Source: Ornithodoros turicata | Taxonomy: Eukaryota; Arthropoda; Arachnida; Ixodida; Argasidae | Direction: 5' to 3' | NCBI RefSeq assembly: GCF_037126465.1 | Contig: NC_088206.1 | Span: forward strand, 7,043,187-7,107,186 | DNA: 64,000 nucleotides | Shown: positions 42,131 through 53,107 of the stretch, one piece after another | How positions within the stretch are numbered: position 1 is the stretch's first letter | Layout: every line of letters starts with the position of its first letter | Position numbers and translations under genes: made by a program | Notes under the pieces: generated by a model | What the model was told of the DNA's origin: nothing | The model's input: the letters and a program-made list of their open reading frames with translations, nothing else | The model's database searches: none

Positions 42131-43039
42131 GGTATAGTCGAAGCCTTGGCATTACGTATGCCAGGGCCTCGACCCTAAACTTCTATTCGATTGTATTCGA
42201 TTCTATTCTGAAAGTACTGACGTGCTACGGCATTACCTATGCAACGGTGAATCGCAGTAGCAGACTCTTACTCTTAATTCTTACTCTTAATTGAAAGAGA
42301 GAGAGGAGGCAATGTGCAGGCTTTCTCTATCTAGGTGGTGTTGACGTCTCACAACTCCAGGCTTTCCTTCGCATAATGAAGTAATATTACTTGTACGTCG
42401 GCTGCAATTCACACAATAGCCATCATAACACCAAAACAGCGTCAAAAAAGTGTAATCCCAAAAATTCTGCGAAGGCTTGGTGTCAGAAGCCTCTTTTTAA
42501 GTTGTCGTTACTCCCTGTTTACGTAATTAGCCCCGTATAATTTAGCGATCAACGGCTTCAATTAACGTCTCTTTCCTTTTTTATCCTCTCTTTTACTTTC
42601 AGCTATTGGCAATGTCAACACTGTGGAATTCATCAAAGTTTAATCCGATCAGCTAACATGTCGCAACAGCGTGTCAAACCATTCTGCTGTTGTATAAGGT
42701 ACAGACTGGAAACTTTAATTTAGCTCGACGAACTTTCGCCAATCAAACGCCCACGATCACATTTTTAATTTCATTTCGTCGGTATATTTCTACTTCTTGC
42801 CGATATCTTGAGTTACGTGCTTTAATGGTCGGATACACTCCTCAATTTAGGAATTATGTACTGTATAGCCACTTCAAATTTAATCTCGTATTCAGAATGA
42901 GAGCAACGAACTTTCGTTAACGTGTCGCGAAACTTTTTATATCACTGTTTTTGCGAAACCTGTTCACAAGTACTGTGTACAAGTTAAGAGTCGAAGCCTT
43001 GGCATTACGTACGCCAAGGCTACACAAGGCTACACAAGG
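42131..43039. other. Unannotated stretch
   Basis: AT-rich, no gene recognised. AGTCGAAGCCTTGGCATTAC occurs at 42138 and, nearly identically, at 42990, followed by GTA(T/C)GCCA(G/A)GG; this is a short dispersed repeat flanking about 850 bp. Confidence 0.35.
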
Positions 43040-43121
43040 CAACACAGTCGGCGCACGTATTCGAACCCGGGTGACCTCGCAGGCTCGCCGTGGAATGCCA
43101 TCATCGCAATTCATTGCCATT

Positions 43122-43234
43122 AAGTGTCACAAAAAGGCGTACGCCCCCGCGTTTTCCACAGATCAGGCGTGCTAACGGCATCATTCTGTGCAATCGTTAG
43201 CATTCACCGTGCTATGTGGTGAAGTTGCTCCCCA
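43122..43234. mobile_element. Right half of a CACTCTTA-family MITE
   Basis: AAGTGTCACAAAAAGGCGTA, CCGCGTTTTCCACAGATCAG, then GTGCTATGTGGTGAAGTTGC, truncated where the poly(G) start of an inverted LINE tail begins (43235). Confidence 0.75.
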
Positions 43235-43340
43235 GGGGGGGGGGGGGGCGGATATGTTTAATGCAAAGTAACACAAAAGAGAAGGGAAAGGTTAGCCACG
43301 GTGTAGGCTTGCTATTCCCAAAGGCTATCAAGCAAACAAA
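43235..43340 (-). mobile_element. LINE 3'-end fragment, minus strand, poly(C) tail
   Basis: Read on the minus strand it has GGGAATAGCAAGCCTACACC, GTGGCTAACCTTTCCC, AAACATATCC and then (C)14. Its tail is embedded in a MITE right arm. Confidence 0.65.
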
Positions 43341-44018
43341 AGCAATTGCTCCCCAATTACTCCCTTTTGTATTAGAATGTATGACTCGTAATGGGGTTGT
43401 TCGCAGCACGGGCAAAAGTCTGGACATTGTACAGTGTCGCGATTGATTACGCTAAGCACGAGAAGAACACGAGGTTCCTTCTAAACAGAAGGACCTGAGA
43501 ACTTTACTGCGCAGTTTAAGTTACATTAAACTTGATAATCTTTAAGTTTATGAACGTCAAGCTATTTTATGCATTAAACTTCAAAAAGGCGTATAAGAAA
43601 AACCCTGGATTTCGAGAAACAGACAGAGGATGGACCCCTCACGAAGACCGGGTGTCGAGCAACAGGTGAGTCGCGATAAATTGCGCTACAAAAACGAAAC
43701 AAAAACATAAAGAGCCAGATCAAGATACTCGCAACCGAGTGAGAAATCGTTTCCCCCCCTTACAAGCAAACAAGTGGAGGATAATGGACGGAACAGGGGA
43801 TGCGATAGGAACAGACACTGGAACAAAACGAAGTAACGAACAAACTACGTGACGGGAATTTATTGCTGTGAGGATCAGAGTACGAGACCACCGGACAAGA
43901 CAAGATTCCAGGCAGACATAGAGAAATGTGTCCGACGCTCAGTCGTGTACAGAAAACACCCACAGAATAGCAATTGTGCCCCCAACAAGCATCTATGGTT
44001 ATATGATCGGTGTGTATA
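43341..44018. other. Unannotated stretch
   Basis: No supportable gene or element. Confidence 0.3.
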
Positions 44019-44190
44019 CAGTGAACCCTCGTTAATATGACCCCCGATAATCTGACATACGCGCTTTACGACCATACTCTTGGGGAACATTGCCGTGAAA
44101 CGTCTGCAGATACCCCCGTTAATATGACAATTCCGCATTATGACCAAAATTTTCGGGAACGACCATGGTCATAATAACGAGGGTTCACTG
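44019..44190. mobile_element. Pogo/Tc1-like MITE, copy 1
   Basis: 172 bp with ends CAGTGAACCCTCGTTAATAT and ATAATAACGAGGGTTCACTG, flanked by TA (44017-44018 and 44191-44192). CAGT-start TIRs plus TA duplication fit pogo/Tigger-type elements. Confidence 0.85.
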
Positions 44191-44223
44191 TATATGAAGA
44201 GGACAGGTTGAGTAAGGAATATA

Positions 44224-44396
44224 CAGAAAACCCTCGTTATTATGACCATGGTCGTTCCCGAAAATATTGGTCATAATGCGGAATTGTCATATTAACGGGG
44301 GGATTTGCGGAGGTTTCACTGCATTGTTCCCCCAGGAGTATGGTCGTAAAGCGCGTATGTCAGATTATCGGGGGTCATATTAACGAGGGTTCACTG
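44224..44396. mobile_element. Pogo/Tc1-like MITE, copy 2, inverted
   Basis: 173 bp, the reverse complement of copy 1 with few changes, flanked by TA (44222-44223 and 44397-44398). The two copies lie head-to-head with 33 bp between them, making a 378-bp palindrome. Confidence 0.85.
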
Positions 44397-44398
44397 TA

Positions 44399-45444
44399 AA
44401 GAGGAGCAGCCGTATGGCTTTGAGGAGGGGGGGGGCAATTTAAAACGTGGGAAAGGATGGGAGTATTTGGAGAGGACAGCAGGAAAGGGCAGGAAACGGA
44501 GGAGCTAGTGTGCGTCCTGGGTCGACTCTAGGGGGACTGTTCCAATCGTAGAACTCTCACAATAACTAGAAGCCAAGCCAGCGAATGGGGGCATCTCAAC
44601 ATGGGAGCAGCCATGATCGATACGGTAGGCCTAGCGTGTTACGAACGATGTCTCCTACGAGTTCCGTGCGCCGTTCTTTCCTGTCGGAGCACAAGGTTGA
44701 AACGGTACGATACTCGTTTCCCACGGAATCCAAGCACGTAGAGACGATGGCAGACAAAACAAACACACTTCGCACACGGCATGGCACGCGGAGCCCAGCG
44801 GAAGCGGAAGCGACTTGCATCGGATTGGATACCATTGCGCCGAACGCGCCTGGTCTTCACACGTGTGGAAAGCACGACCTACTCTATACTAGAGACCTGG
44901 ACAGCTGGCGATCCCCTATGGGAGAGACGGGTCATGGGTTAGTTACGTTAGTGACCGCTGCAAGCGCCACATAGCATTAGTGGGGAGAGGGAATGACACT
45001 GTCACTCTTGCCACCGTCTTTCGTGCTACACAGGCTGTTGCTAAGCACGCGCTACACTTATTGCTTCGTCGTCGTCAACACAGCCTACCATGTATTGCCG
45101 CGGTTTCGGCAAGTCACGTGGTAACGAATAGTGCGAGCTAGCGCCAAATCCCATAGCCAAGCGGCGGTTGTCAGAACTACTACCCCGGTGCTGGGGGCTT
45201 TACGGATGGCCAGGTCTCTAGTATAGTAGTAGGTCGTGGTGGAAAGGCTGTGGCCGAATCCGGCCGAATCCACAATATCGACCATGGCGCCTCCCGGATT
45301 TGGACACTGGGAGACGGTCTTGCCTCCGTACAACTCCTTTGCTCTCCCCCATCACTCTCTCTCTCTCAGCTTTTCTTCTAGCCTGTCTACTTATGATTTC
45401 TATGGTTCCAACATCTGTCTGGAATGTGCGGAGGTAAGAGCCGG
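44399..45444. other. Unannotated stretch with one inverted-repeat pair
   Basis: ACGACCTACTCTATACTAGA (44874) pairs with TCTAGTATAGTAGTAGGTCG (45217), suggesting a TIR element of about 360 bp (44874-45237). ORFs at 44585-44974 (+) and 45085-45333 (-) lack domains. A poly(G) run lies at 44426. Confidence 0.4.
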
Positions 45445-45446
45445 AA

Positions 45447-45550
45447 ATGTGAGACATATAGCTCGTGGTGGGATTGGATTCCAGCCGCCTTCTAGTCCAT
45501 ACCAACAAACGAGCAGGCGCTGGATCCACTGGGCCACGTAGCTGGCGTGG
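45447..45550 (-). mobile_element. tRNA-derived SINE-like sequence, minus strand
   Basis: The minus strand reads TACGTGGCCCAGTGGATCCA, GCGCCTGCTCGTTTG and GGCTGGAATCCAATCCCACC. These resemble tRNA A and B boxes with expected spacing. No cloverleaf of tRNA quality, so a SINE relic is likelier than a tRNA gene. Confidence 0.5.
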
Positions 45551-47734
45551 TAGTACCACAAAGGGTCATTGTGCTTACGTCTGTGCCCTTTCTGTGAACG
45601 TCAGCAAGTGAACGTGCTGCACAACAGGCTGCGCGGGTGCTGTCTCAGCAACGGTACTTTATTGATGACGTTTAGAGAGAGGAAAGCGGTAACCGTGTAC
45701 GACATTTTCTCGGTGGAAGAATATGGTGAGAACTCTGATTTTCCGCGCGACTCAGATAAGCACAAAACACGACGACCGGTGACGCGGCCGGCTTGACCAT
45801 TCGGGTGCATTGCCGGAAGTAGTTTGCATAAGCACAGCCAAAGAAAGCCTGGACACTGGTCAGACGACGTGACGTAGTCATTAAGATTTCGCCAATCGCG
45901 AACGTGCTTTCAATGGCCGTAGCTGCGGAAACGAACCACCATCAGCCGCATGGGCAGCCAGTAGTAGCCACAGAAAGCATGGGCCTGGGCTTCAAAATCG
46001 TTTGCGGCGATTGGCTGACATCTTGGCTGGCTGCTGCGATTGGCGGACTTACCATCGAACGAGTATTTAGGTGGCGTTGCCGTAGCTATGCAGACGGGTC
46101 GTCATCATCTGCATGGGAAGTCACTGGCAGCCACAGAACGCCTGTGTTTGAGATCGTCCATGCGACGACTGGCTGAAGCAGGCGACATCCCCGGCTGCAG
46201 ACGACATCCCCGACTTTATATGTCCACGTTGCGAAGGAGTGAGAGGAGGCATGAAGCAGGCCTTGTCTATCCTAGGTGGCGTTGGCACAGCTGTGCGACG
46301 ACAGCGAGCGGTGAACTGATAGATGTGAAGCAGGAGTATTAGATGATACTAGCCTAACTGTGGGGTTTCTCGCTACTTGTGCTAGCATTACGACTACGCC
46401 AAGTATTCGAGCTGAGCATTTCTGTGCGTCAGAGCGGTTTTTCTTTTGATTTTTTTTTTTTTTATCTGGGAGCTCCGATCCGATGCTTCCCACTGAATTT
46501 TGGACCAAAAATTCAAGGGCTTTTCAAGAACCTTTGAGGTTCAGGCGCCATTTTGTCTGAGATGTAAAACACAGTGGCCAGGCACTCAACATTTTGCAGA
46601 AATATTTATAAGCTACAGGTATCACATGAGATAATACGTGGGTAACACAATATCAGTTCACAGATGTGACTGGCAACTACTGAATTTTCAAGATCATAGT
46701 GCAGAAAGAAACTTTTATTAATGTAATCGAATTTCTTGATGCTGATTCCTACCGCAATAAAGGGTGCCAATTCACATGGTTTTTCGAAGCTACACTTCTG
46801 ACTCCGGGAAAAACGTAATTTGCACAAGCAGCTCTACGAGAACAAGAAGAAGATGCAAAATCAAGAGCTTTCAAGGACTGTAAAAAAAAAAAAAAAACAC
46901 GTTTTCCAGATCTTGAAAATGACACTTGCAAATTCCAGGGTATTCAAGGGGTTCAAGGAGTAGTATGAACTATGCGATCGATCTAAGTCGGCGTGCGCGT
47001 CTGTCGCGCGGCGTCTCTTCGCGCGCCAAAAAAGAAAAAAAAAACTCTCCATACAGCTCACGGCTCACCTGCCTCGGTTCAAAGCACGCCTAAAGACGTT
47101 TCTACGCCCATATAGACCCATTTCTTGAACTGGACTCCCCAGGCACCAAACTCCCATCTTCCGACCGCATTTGCTGTTTCCCGACCGCCTCGTGGCACGT
47201 GCTACCCCAGGTGACTTAATAACATGCCGCCCTCTCTAGCAAAGTTGACGAGGTAAAAGCAAACTATGTCGGAGCCATCCCCGAAGCACTTACGTGCGCG
47301 AAAGTTTCTCGTCAAGACGCACGCGGAGATTTCCTTTTCTACTTCTTTAGCGCAATTATCTCCTTTTTGCCCTCGAGGGAACGATGCAAGGTCGACATCT
47401 CTCCGTTTGATTGCGCTACGCATTCTGCAAGTGGGAAATTGCGCTTAGCTTGCCGCGGCGCGATTGTGCGCGGCGGGCTTTTTTCTATGCGATCTACGCC
47501 GAAGATAAAGGCCAGGTCGTTGCCGGTGGTGAACGCGGCGCGCGAATGCTTCGGCGCGTCACAGGTAAGAATAAAGTCCAGAAACAAATAAACTAGGAGA
47601 GTGAGAGAAAACCGGGAAAAACCAAAGGACGCGTGATGAGGCGGTGCCCTCACACAGCGTAGAAAACTGGGAAGGCGCCACATATAGGACTACCAGTGTT
47701 GCGACCCTAAGAGTTCACTAGATGACAGATTTAT
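45551..47734. other. Unannotated stretch with an imperfect 163-bp tandem duplication
   Basis: 45915-46077 and 46078-46240 are diverged tandem copies: GCCGTAGCTGCGG versus GCCGTAGCTATGCAG, and GGCAGCCAGTAGTAGCCACA versus GAAGTCACTGGCAGCCACAG. Poly(T) lies at 46450-46463 and poly(A) at 46880-46896. No gene recognised. Confidence 0.45.
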
Positions 47735-48322
47735 GGGGGGGGGGGGGAATATGTTTATTATATATAAAAAAATAAGAGGGAAAGGTTAGCCACGGGATGG
47801 CGGCTTGCTATTCCCAGGAAGAAAGGGGGAAAATAAAGGCAAACAAAAAGAAAAACAAAGGAAAAGGAAAACAAATAAAAAGAAAAACAAAAGAACAAAG
47901 AGGAAAACAAACATGAAACTCGTCACAGTTCACCCAGAAGGCCACAGGACCGCAGAAACTGGGCAAGTGCCTTTGTCACCTGACTGTATTGTGTGGGGCC
48001 GAGCAGCGTAGCTAGAGATAAGTCCGAAACCGTCAGTCGAGCGATGCGCGATCGTAGGAGGAGACGATGTTGGTGGTAACGAGTGCAGTAGAGGAGTAAG
48101 TGCGGGATGTCTCCTTCAACATGACAGGTGGGGCAGCTGGGCGACGAAATGTGGCCCATCTTAAAGAGGAGCAGTGGAGTCCGCGCCGATTTATGGGGCC
48201 GGTTGATACATAGCTGACATGTAGCGACAAGGAACAAGGACAAAGACAGGACGGTTCGCTGAAGGAACAAAGAGGCCCTCGCGACCCGTCCCGTCTTTGT
48301 CCTTGTTCCTTGTCGCTGCATG
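47735..48322 (-). pseudogene. 5'-truncated LINE: ORF2 C-terminus plus 3' UTR and poly(C) tail
   Basis: Minus-strand ORF 47923-48321 ends with a LINE ORF2 zinc motif (CPTCHVEGDIPHLLLYC) and the tail region LAQFLRSCGLLGEL. This matches in position the CPICGS...H...C motif that closes the full LINE here, but the sequence family differs. The 3' UTR holds GGGAATAGCAAGCCGCCATC and AAACATATT, then (C)13. At its 5' end a 36-bp inverted repeat (48217-48252 with 48287-48322, GACAAGGAACAAGGACAAAG) precedes the truncation, probably a rearranged insertion junction. Confidence 0.8.
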
Positions 48323-48958
48323 CCAGCGAGTTCACTATAGAGCTAGCGGAGTTGCCCATTCCTGGCATTTATTTCAATTCAATCCGTGCTTTTCCTGCGG
48401 GGGGAGGACACGACATCGTATCAACAACATTTGAGCATTAACGAGGCGCGTACTAATCTTTCTTTTCTTTTTTTCAAATGTTCCGTCTAATTTACGAGCG
48501 TACTCGTATGCGATTGTTGACTCGAGCCGGAAGGTGCATGCTATCAGCACACGTTATGCAGCGAAGTATACACGCACGAAATTGCTTTTCTTGTTCTGCA
48601 GTATGCGACAAGCAACTGCCACCCCTCGGATCGTTGATCGTTGGTTGGCAGTGTGCTACCGTTTACGGTGAGTTTGCCGTTGCCCACCTCCGTGAGGTCG
48701 ACAACTCACCACCACCACCACCACCACGGCCGTTCCGTTCACGGCTTTAAGTTTGCCGTCTGACCAGGCTAAGAGACGGGCCACAGAAACGGGAGACAGG
48801 TTAGAAGTGGCGATGGACAGTACACAAGCTTCTGCATTGGGTCGCTCCTGTCTTATTCGCTCGGCTTCTTCCTTCCTCTCTTTAAATTGCAATCCGTTAC
48901 CCTTTCCCCGAAATGCTAACTTCAATAATGTCATGTGACAACTGCGACATGCTCCCTA
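48323..48958. other. Unannotated stretch
   Basis: A (CAC)n microsatellite lies at 48708-48726. ORF 48478-48750 (+) runs into it and has no domain. Confidence 0.3.
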
Positions 48959-49203
48959 CACTCTTAAAAATGCACCGCATAGCACGCTCATAGCCAACCA
49001 TCATCTCGAATGATATCGTTACCTGTCCTGATTTGTTGAAAACGGGAGGCGTACGCCTTTTTTGTGACACCTATGAATTGCATAAAATGTCACAAAAAAG
49101 GCGTACGCCTCCCGTTTTCAACAAATCAGGGCAGATAACGATATCATTCGAGTTGATAGTTGGTTAGGAGCGCGCTATGCGGTGAAGTTCATTTCTAATA
49201 GTG
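48959..49203. mobile_element. CACTCTTA palindromic MITE, A-type core
   Basis: 245 bp with TA on the left and CA on the right. The left arm lacks the AACTTC hexamer (CACTCTTAAAAATGCACCGC), a 6-bp deletion that unpairs the arms there. The AGGCGTACGCCT cores are intact on both sides. Confidence 0.92.
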
Positions 49204-49246
49204 CACAGCTTAATATAGGTCTGATATGACTTGACACTTCCCTCTA

Positions 49247-49484
49247 CACGCTTAAAAATGAACTTCACCACATAGCACGCTCCTAGCCAACCATCACCCC
49301 GAATGACAACGTTCTCGCTCTAGATTTGTTGGAAACGGGAGGAGGAGCCTATTTTGTGCCGTGCATAATGGCAACAAAATAGGCTCCTCCTCCAGTTTTC
49401 AACAAATCAGGGGCGAGAACGTTGTCATTCGGGACGATGGTTGGCTAGGAGCGTGCTATGTGGTGCAGTTCATTTCTAAGAGTG
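49247..49484. mobile_element. CACTCTTA palindromic MITE, B-type core
   Basis: A 238-bp palindrome with TA on both sides (49245-49246 and 49485-49486). The core is GGAGGAGGAGCCTATTTTGT / AAAATAGGCTCCTCCTCCAG. It lies 43 bp from the previous copy. Confidence 0.92.
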
Positions 49485-50542
49485 TAGGTGTCATGTCATG
49501 TAGGTCCCATACGAAGCTACCCCATTTTAAAGAACGTGCTTGGCAGAATGGCCAAAGACGCGGTCTTTCTTTTTTTTTCTACAGCCTTCCAGTTATGTAA
49601 CTTGGTTTGCGTCACTTTTTTAAAAAAAATGTGTCCGTAGACAAGTATGAAAACTTGAAGTTTAATATAGCTAACATCAGACGCGTTCTATCGAATTCGG
49701 AAACGCACGAGACACGATAAGAAACTTCTCTTCCGCGGCTATCAGTTGACGCGGTGACGGATTGACCACGACGAACACCTGTGCGATTTGATCGGACGTC
49801 CTCTGGACGTTCCATAACCGCCAAATCCACCCGTGTCTCACGATCCATCATCCGCACCACGTTTCACAGACGACGTGAACTTCGCCAACTTCAACGATAC
49901 TTTTCCCTTTCCCGCGATCGTGTAGCCACTACTGATAAGGACCCAAGAAGCACAACGTACTGAAAGTAGGAATGCATGGGGGGTGAACGGGTACAACAAG
50001 TTTGTTTTCTTCGTCGCCAGCTCTGCCAAATGAAGCACCGCGCTGATAAGACACCGACCTTCCTACTATAATATATGTACTTTCAAGAAGTCGCCATCTG
50101 GTGGACGCTTTTGGCATCGTGTCGCGCATTGCAGCTTTCGTCCGATATGCTTCCCTGTCTCTGGTTTTCGTTTGTGTGACGTCGACATCGGATGTTGACA
50201 ACCATGCCGGTCATTTCACGCACAGTGTTGCGAAGACCGCAATCTCTCGTTACCGCAAGCTCGTAGTGACTCTGTGAGAAAAAAAAAACGAACCTGACCG
50301 AATCGTTACGAAAGTGTCCGGGTGTATTTCGTGTACCAACTTGTACGAGTCCCACACCCACACACCATGCCCAAACGTACAAATTATCTACAAGAAGTCT
50401 GCACCACCGCAGTGCATCGCGGTACTGCAGGCAAAGCACGCTTTTCAGGGCTTCAATATTTCCCTTCTCATTATTTCCCATCCAGTTTCTTACGACTGTA
50501 CTAGGCCCATTTATCATACGGTTGCACTTTCCATCCATGCAG
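49485..50542. other. Upstream region or intron of the chloride-channel gene
   Basis: ACCCAAGAAGCACAACGTAC (49942) is a solo arm of the 153-bp hairpin family. ORF 50083-50640 (-, 185 codons) runs antisense through the first channel exon and is not supported. The 5' exons of the channel (signal peptide) are not recognised here. Confidence 0.4.
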
Positions 50543-52584
50543 TGGTGGCGGCATATTGGAACTGGAATCCATCCTGCCGGAAAACCCCCGAAATTACGAC
50601 AACCTGGCACCGCCAAAGGAAAACGGCAAGTACCCAACATTTTTTTGCAAAGAAACGATCACTTCCATTGCCCAACCTGATTCCACCTCAAATAAGCTAG
50701 CCATCTTACTTACCCTCAAGCTGGGGCCGAGGTGTAATCTCTCACACCTTTCCAGGAAAGGAAACCGCTACCAAATTCAATTTGAGGTCGCCCGCGGGTG
50801 AAATACAGATACTCGCCTTAACCTCCCCTGCGACCTGGCTCGACTGCTTCCTGTAGTAGAAACTGGATTCTTTCTTAACAAGTAGAAATCGCATTACAGA
50901 ACGACCTTCGCGTTAAAGCTCCCCACCGGAAACGCGATATAGCGAAAACGAAACTGAAAGCAAAAAGACAAAGAAGTGTCGTCTGCTAGAAAGCGACCGT
51001 GCTCTAGTCATCAGTTCAACCTCATTTTTTGCGTCGTCCGTGACCTTCTTCTATCGGGAGTGTTAGTGTGGTTCCGAAATATTGAGTTCGGTTAATCGAA
51101 GTAAAAACAGTGACGCCGTGCAAAGAAACGTAGCAACAATGAAGAATAAAGAAAGTTACATCACTGAGTGTGGCGTAGTTGTGAGACGCCTGTGGAAGAC
51201 AAAAAAGGCACCGCCTCTCGACGTATCGTCATAAAAACAGTGCTGATGTTGGCTTCCGTTACGTTGTTGTTACGAACACGCAAGATGTAGCTGAACGTGG
51301 CGACAATGCTCACCTTCATGTTATGGCTTGCAGGAAAGCCGACAGTGGTTCATTTCCACGTCACCGTGCTCAGCATAGACTCCATAGACGAAGGCTCAAT
51401 GGTAAGTTTTAATAAGCCTATGGGGGCTATAAAGGTTGTCTTTACCCTGATTATGACTGGACCCTGGGGGGGGGGGGGGATCAGGGAAGTGAATACCACA
51501 GAGAGAGAGCATAACTCGTTTGCTCAGTCGATTACTAGTACATCAATAAAAAGAATTCCCGTCGTGCATAGCATGTACACAGACCACGACCAACTAGATT
51601 ATAACGACCATGTCATAATCAGCAACCCCTATGAGGAGCCCGTCCGCACGACCCGCTAGGGGCGCTACTCATCGGCCCGCGAGATGCCTACACCATAATT
51701 GGACAATGGAAATTTGAATTCTCTAAGCGCAGAAGCGGACGTACGACTACCGTAGCAGACGACAGCAACAGCTCCTATTATAACGCGTAGAATGATGATG
51801 ATGATGATGATAATGAACTGTAGAAAGAAACATCTCCCATGGGATATCCACCGCTTGTGCAAAAATACCAAGTTAAGCTGAAGTACACAGTATTGCAGAA
51901 ATTGAGGAAACAATAACCGGGCTGATGGAGTAGCGCCACCGATAGCTTCCAAATGCGGCGCTGGGAATGGGTGCCTATGACATGGTCGTTATAATGAAGT
52001 AGGTCGTGATACAAACATACATCGTAAGCATAATATGCACAAAAAAAACATGTCGTGAGCCGAGTTTGATTATATCAAGTTTCGACACGATTACTACGTC
52101 GACGCTGGCTACTGTATTAACTGATCTGTACTGTGCTGACACAACTTAAGTGTGCGAGTAATGTCCTTATTCTGCATTCCTATTCGTCTTCTTTCTTTTT
52201 TTCTTTTTCTGCCAGACGTACGTGGCAGATATTTTCATGTCTCAGTCGTGGTACGACCACCGTCTGCGGCTTCCTCAAAATATGACCTCCAAGTACAGAC
52301 TACTTCCGGTCAACTGGCTCAAGCGCATGTGGAGGCCAGACTCGTTTTTCAAGAACGCCAAGAAGGTGACGTTTCAAGAGATGACCATCCCCAACCATTA
52401 CATATGGCTCTACAAGAACAGGTCCATCTTGTACATGGTCAAGTGAGTAGCAAGCGTTAGCACTGAGATAGCGGATTATTCATCTTCCATTTCACCTTCA
52501 GGTTAACCCTACTTTTATCCTGTGCCATGAAGTTTGAAACTTACCCCCACGACACGCAAGTCTGCACCATGAAGATCGAGAGCT
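50543..52584 (+). CDS. Cys-loop ligand-gated (chloride) channel, four N-terminal exons, partial
   Basis: Four exons encode the extracellular domain. 50543-50625: ILPENPRNYDNLAPPKENG. 51334-51401: GKPTVVHFHVTVLSIDSID. 52216-52443: TYVADIFMSQSWYDHRLRLP, then WLKRMWRPDSFFKNAK. 52502-52584 includes the Cys-loop, with two Cys exactly 13 residues apart (CAMKFETYPHDTQVC). Frames join in phase (1, 0, 2). Splice sites are cag at 50542, a GC donor (gcaagt) at 50626, gtaagt at 51402, gtgagt at 52444 and gtaagt at 52585. The sequence resembles arthropod pH-gated/glycine-receptor-like anion channels (pHCl group), which form pentameric membrane channels. Signal-peptide and membrane-segment exons are absent from the window. 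Repeats occupy the 3' side, so the rest may lie beyond 64 kb or be lost. Confidence 0.85.
51468..51479. repeat. Poly(G) tract in channel intron
   Basis: A G run of about 12 in the intron after exon 51334-51401, shortly after the donor; it could form a G-rich structure in the pre-mRNA. Confidence 0.8.
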
Positions 52585-52922
52585 GTAAGTTCCTCCTCTG
52601 GCTGTACTTCAGTGGTGTGGTCTGCGTGGAAGTAGTTAAGGCAGACTATAAAGTGTGGAACGTTCTCACCATGAGGGTGTACATCACACTGAAAGAATCG
52701 GAAAATATGGAGCCCGCGTTATATCTAACATTCAAACGTGTTTTCATTTATCTTTCTTTTACCCAACTGGGAGCTTGAGCACATACACAACCATTAATCT
52801 CATTGGGGGGGTATGAAGCTTAGAGAGTAGTATTTGCTGTGCCGGAGAGTCAATTTCGGGTCAGGAAACTAAAATAGGGAGTAATTGCACTCTGGGAGGA
52901 CAGAAGCTGTAAATGATCCCTA

Positions 52923-53075
52923 CCCAAGCAGCACAATGTACTGAAAGTCGAGTGCAATAGGGGTGGACGGTATGTGTCTTATCAATGTTCTTTAGTTTCT
53001 CGAGTCTGTTCAAGGCCTTCCACCTACCCGTCCACCCCTATTGCACTCGACTTTCAGTACATTTTGCTGCTTGGG
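52923..53075. mobile_element. 153-bp hairpin MITE, orientation 1
   Basis: The ends CCCAAGCAGCACAATGTACT and GTACATTTTGCTGCTTGGG are inverted repeats between TA dinucleotides (52921-52922 and 53076-53077). Arms of about 50 bp carry GAAAGTCGAGTGCAATAGGG. A second copy of identical length lies at 54789-54941 in the opposite orientation. Confidence 0.88.
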
Positions 53076-53107
53076 TACTTTGCTCCTTTTTTTCCTCTAA
53101 GAGTGTA

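Noticed and set aside
50083..50640. 185-codon minus-strand ORF
   Set aside because: Runs antisense through a recognised channel exon and has no domain.
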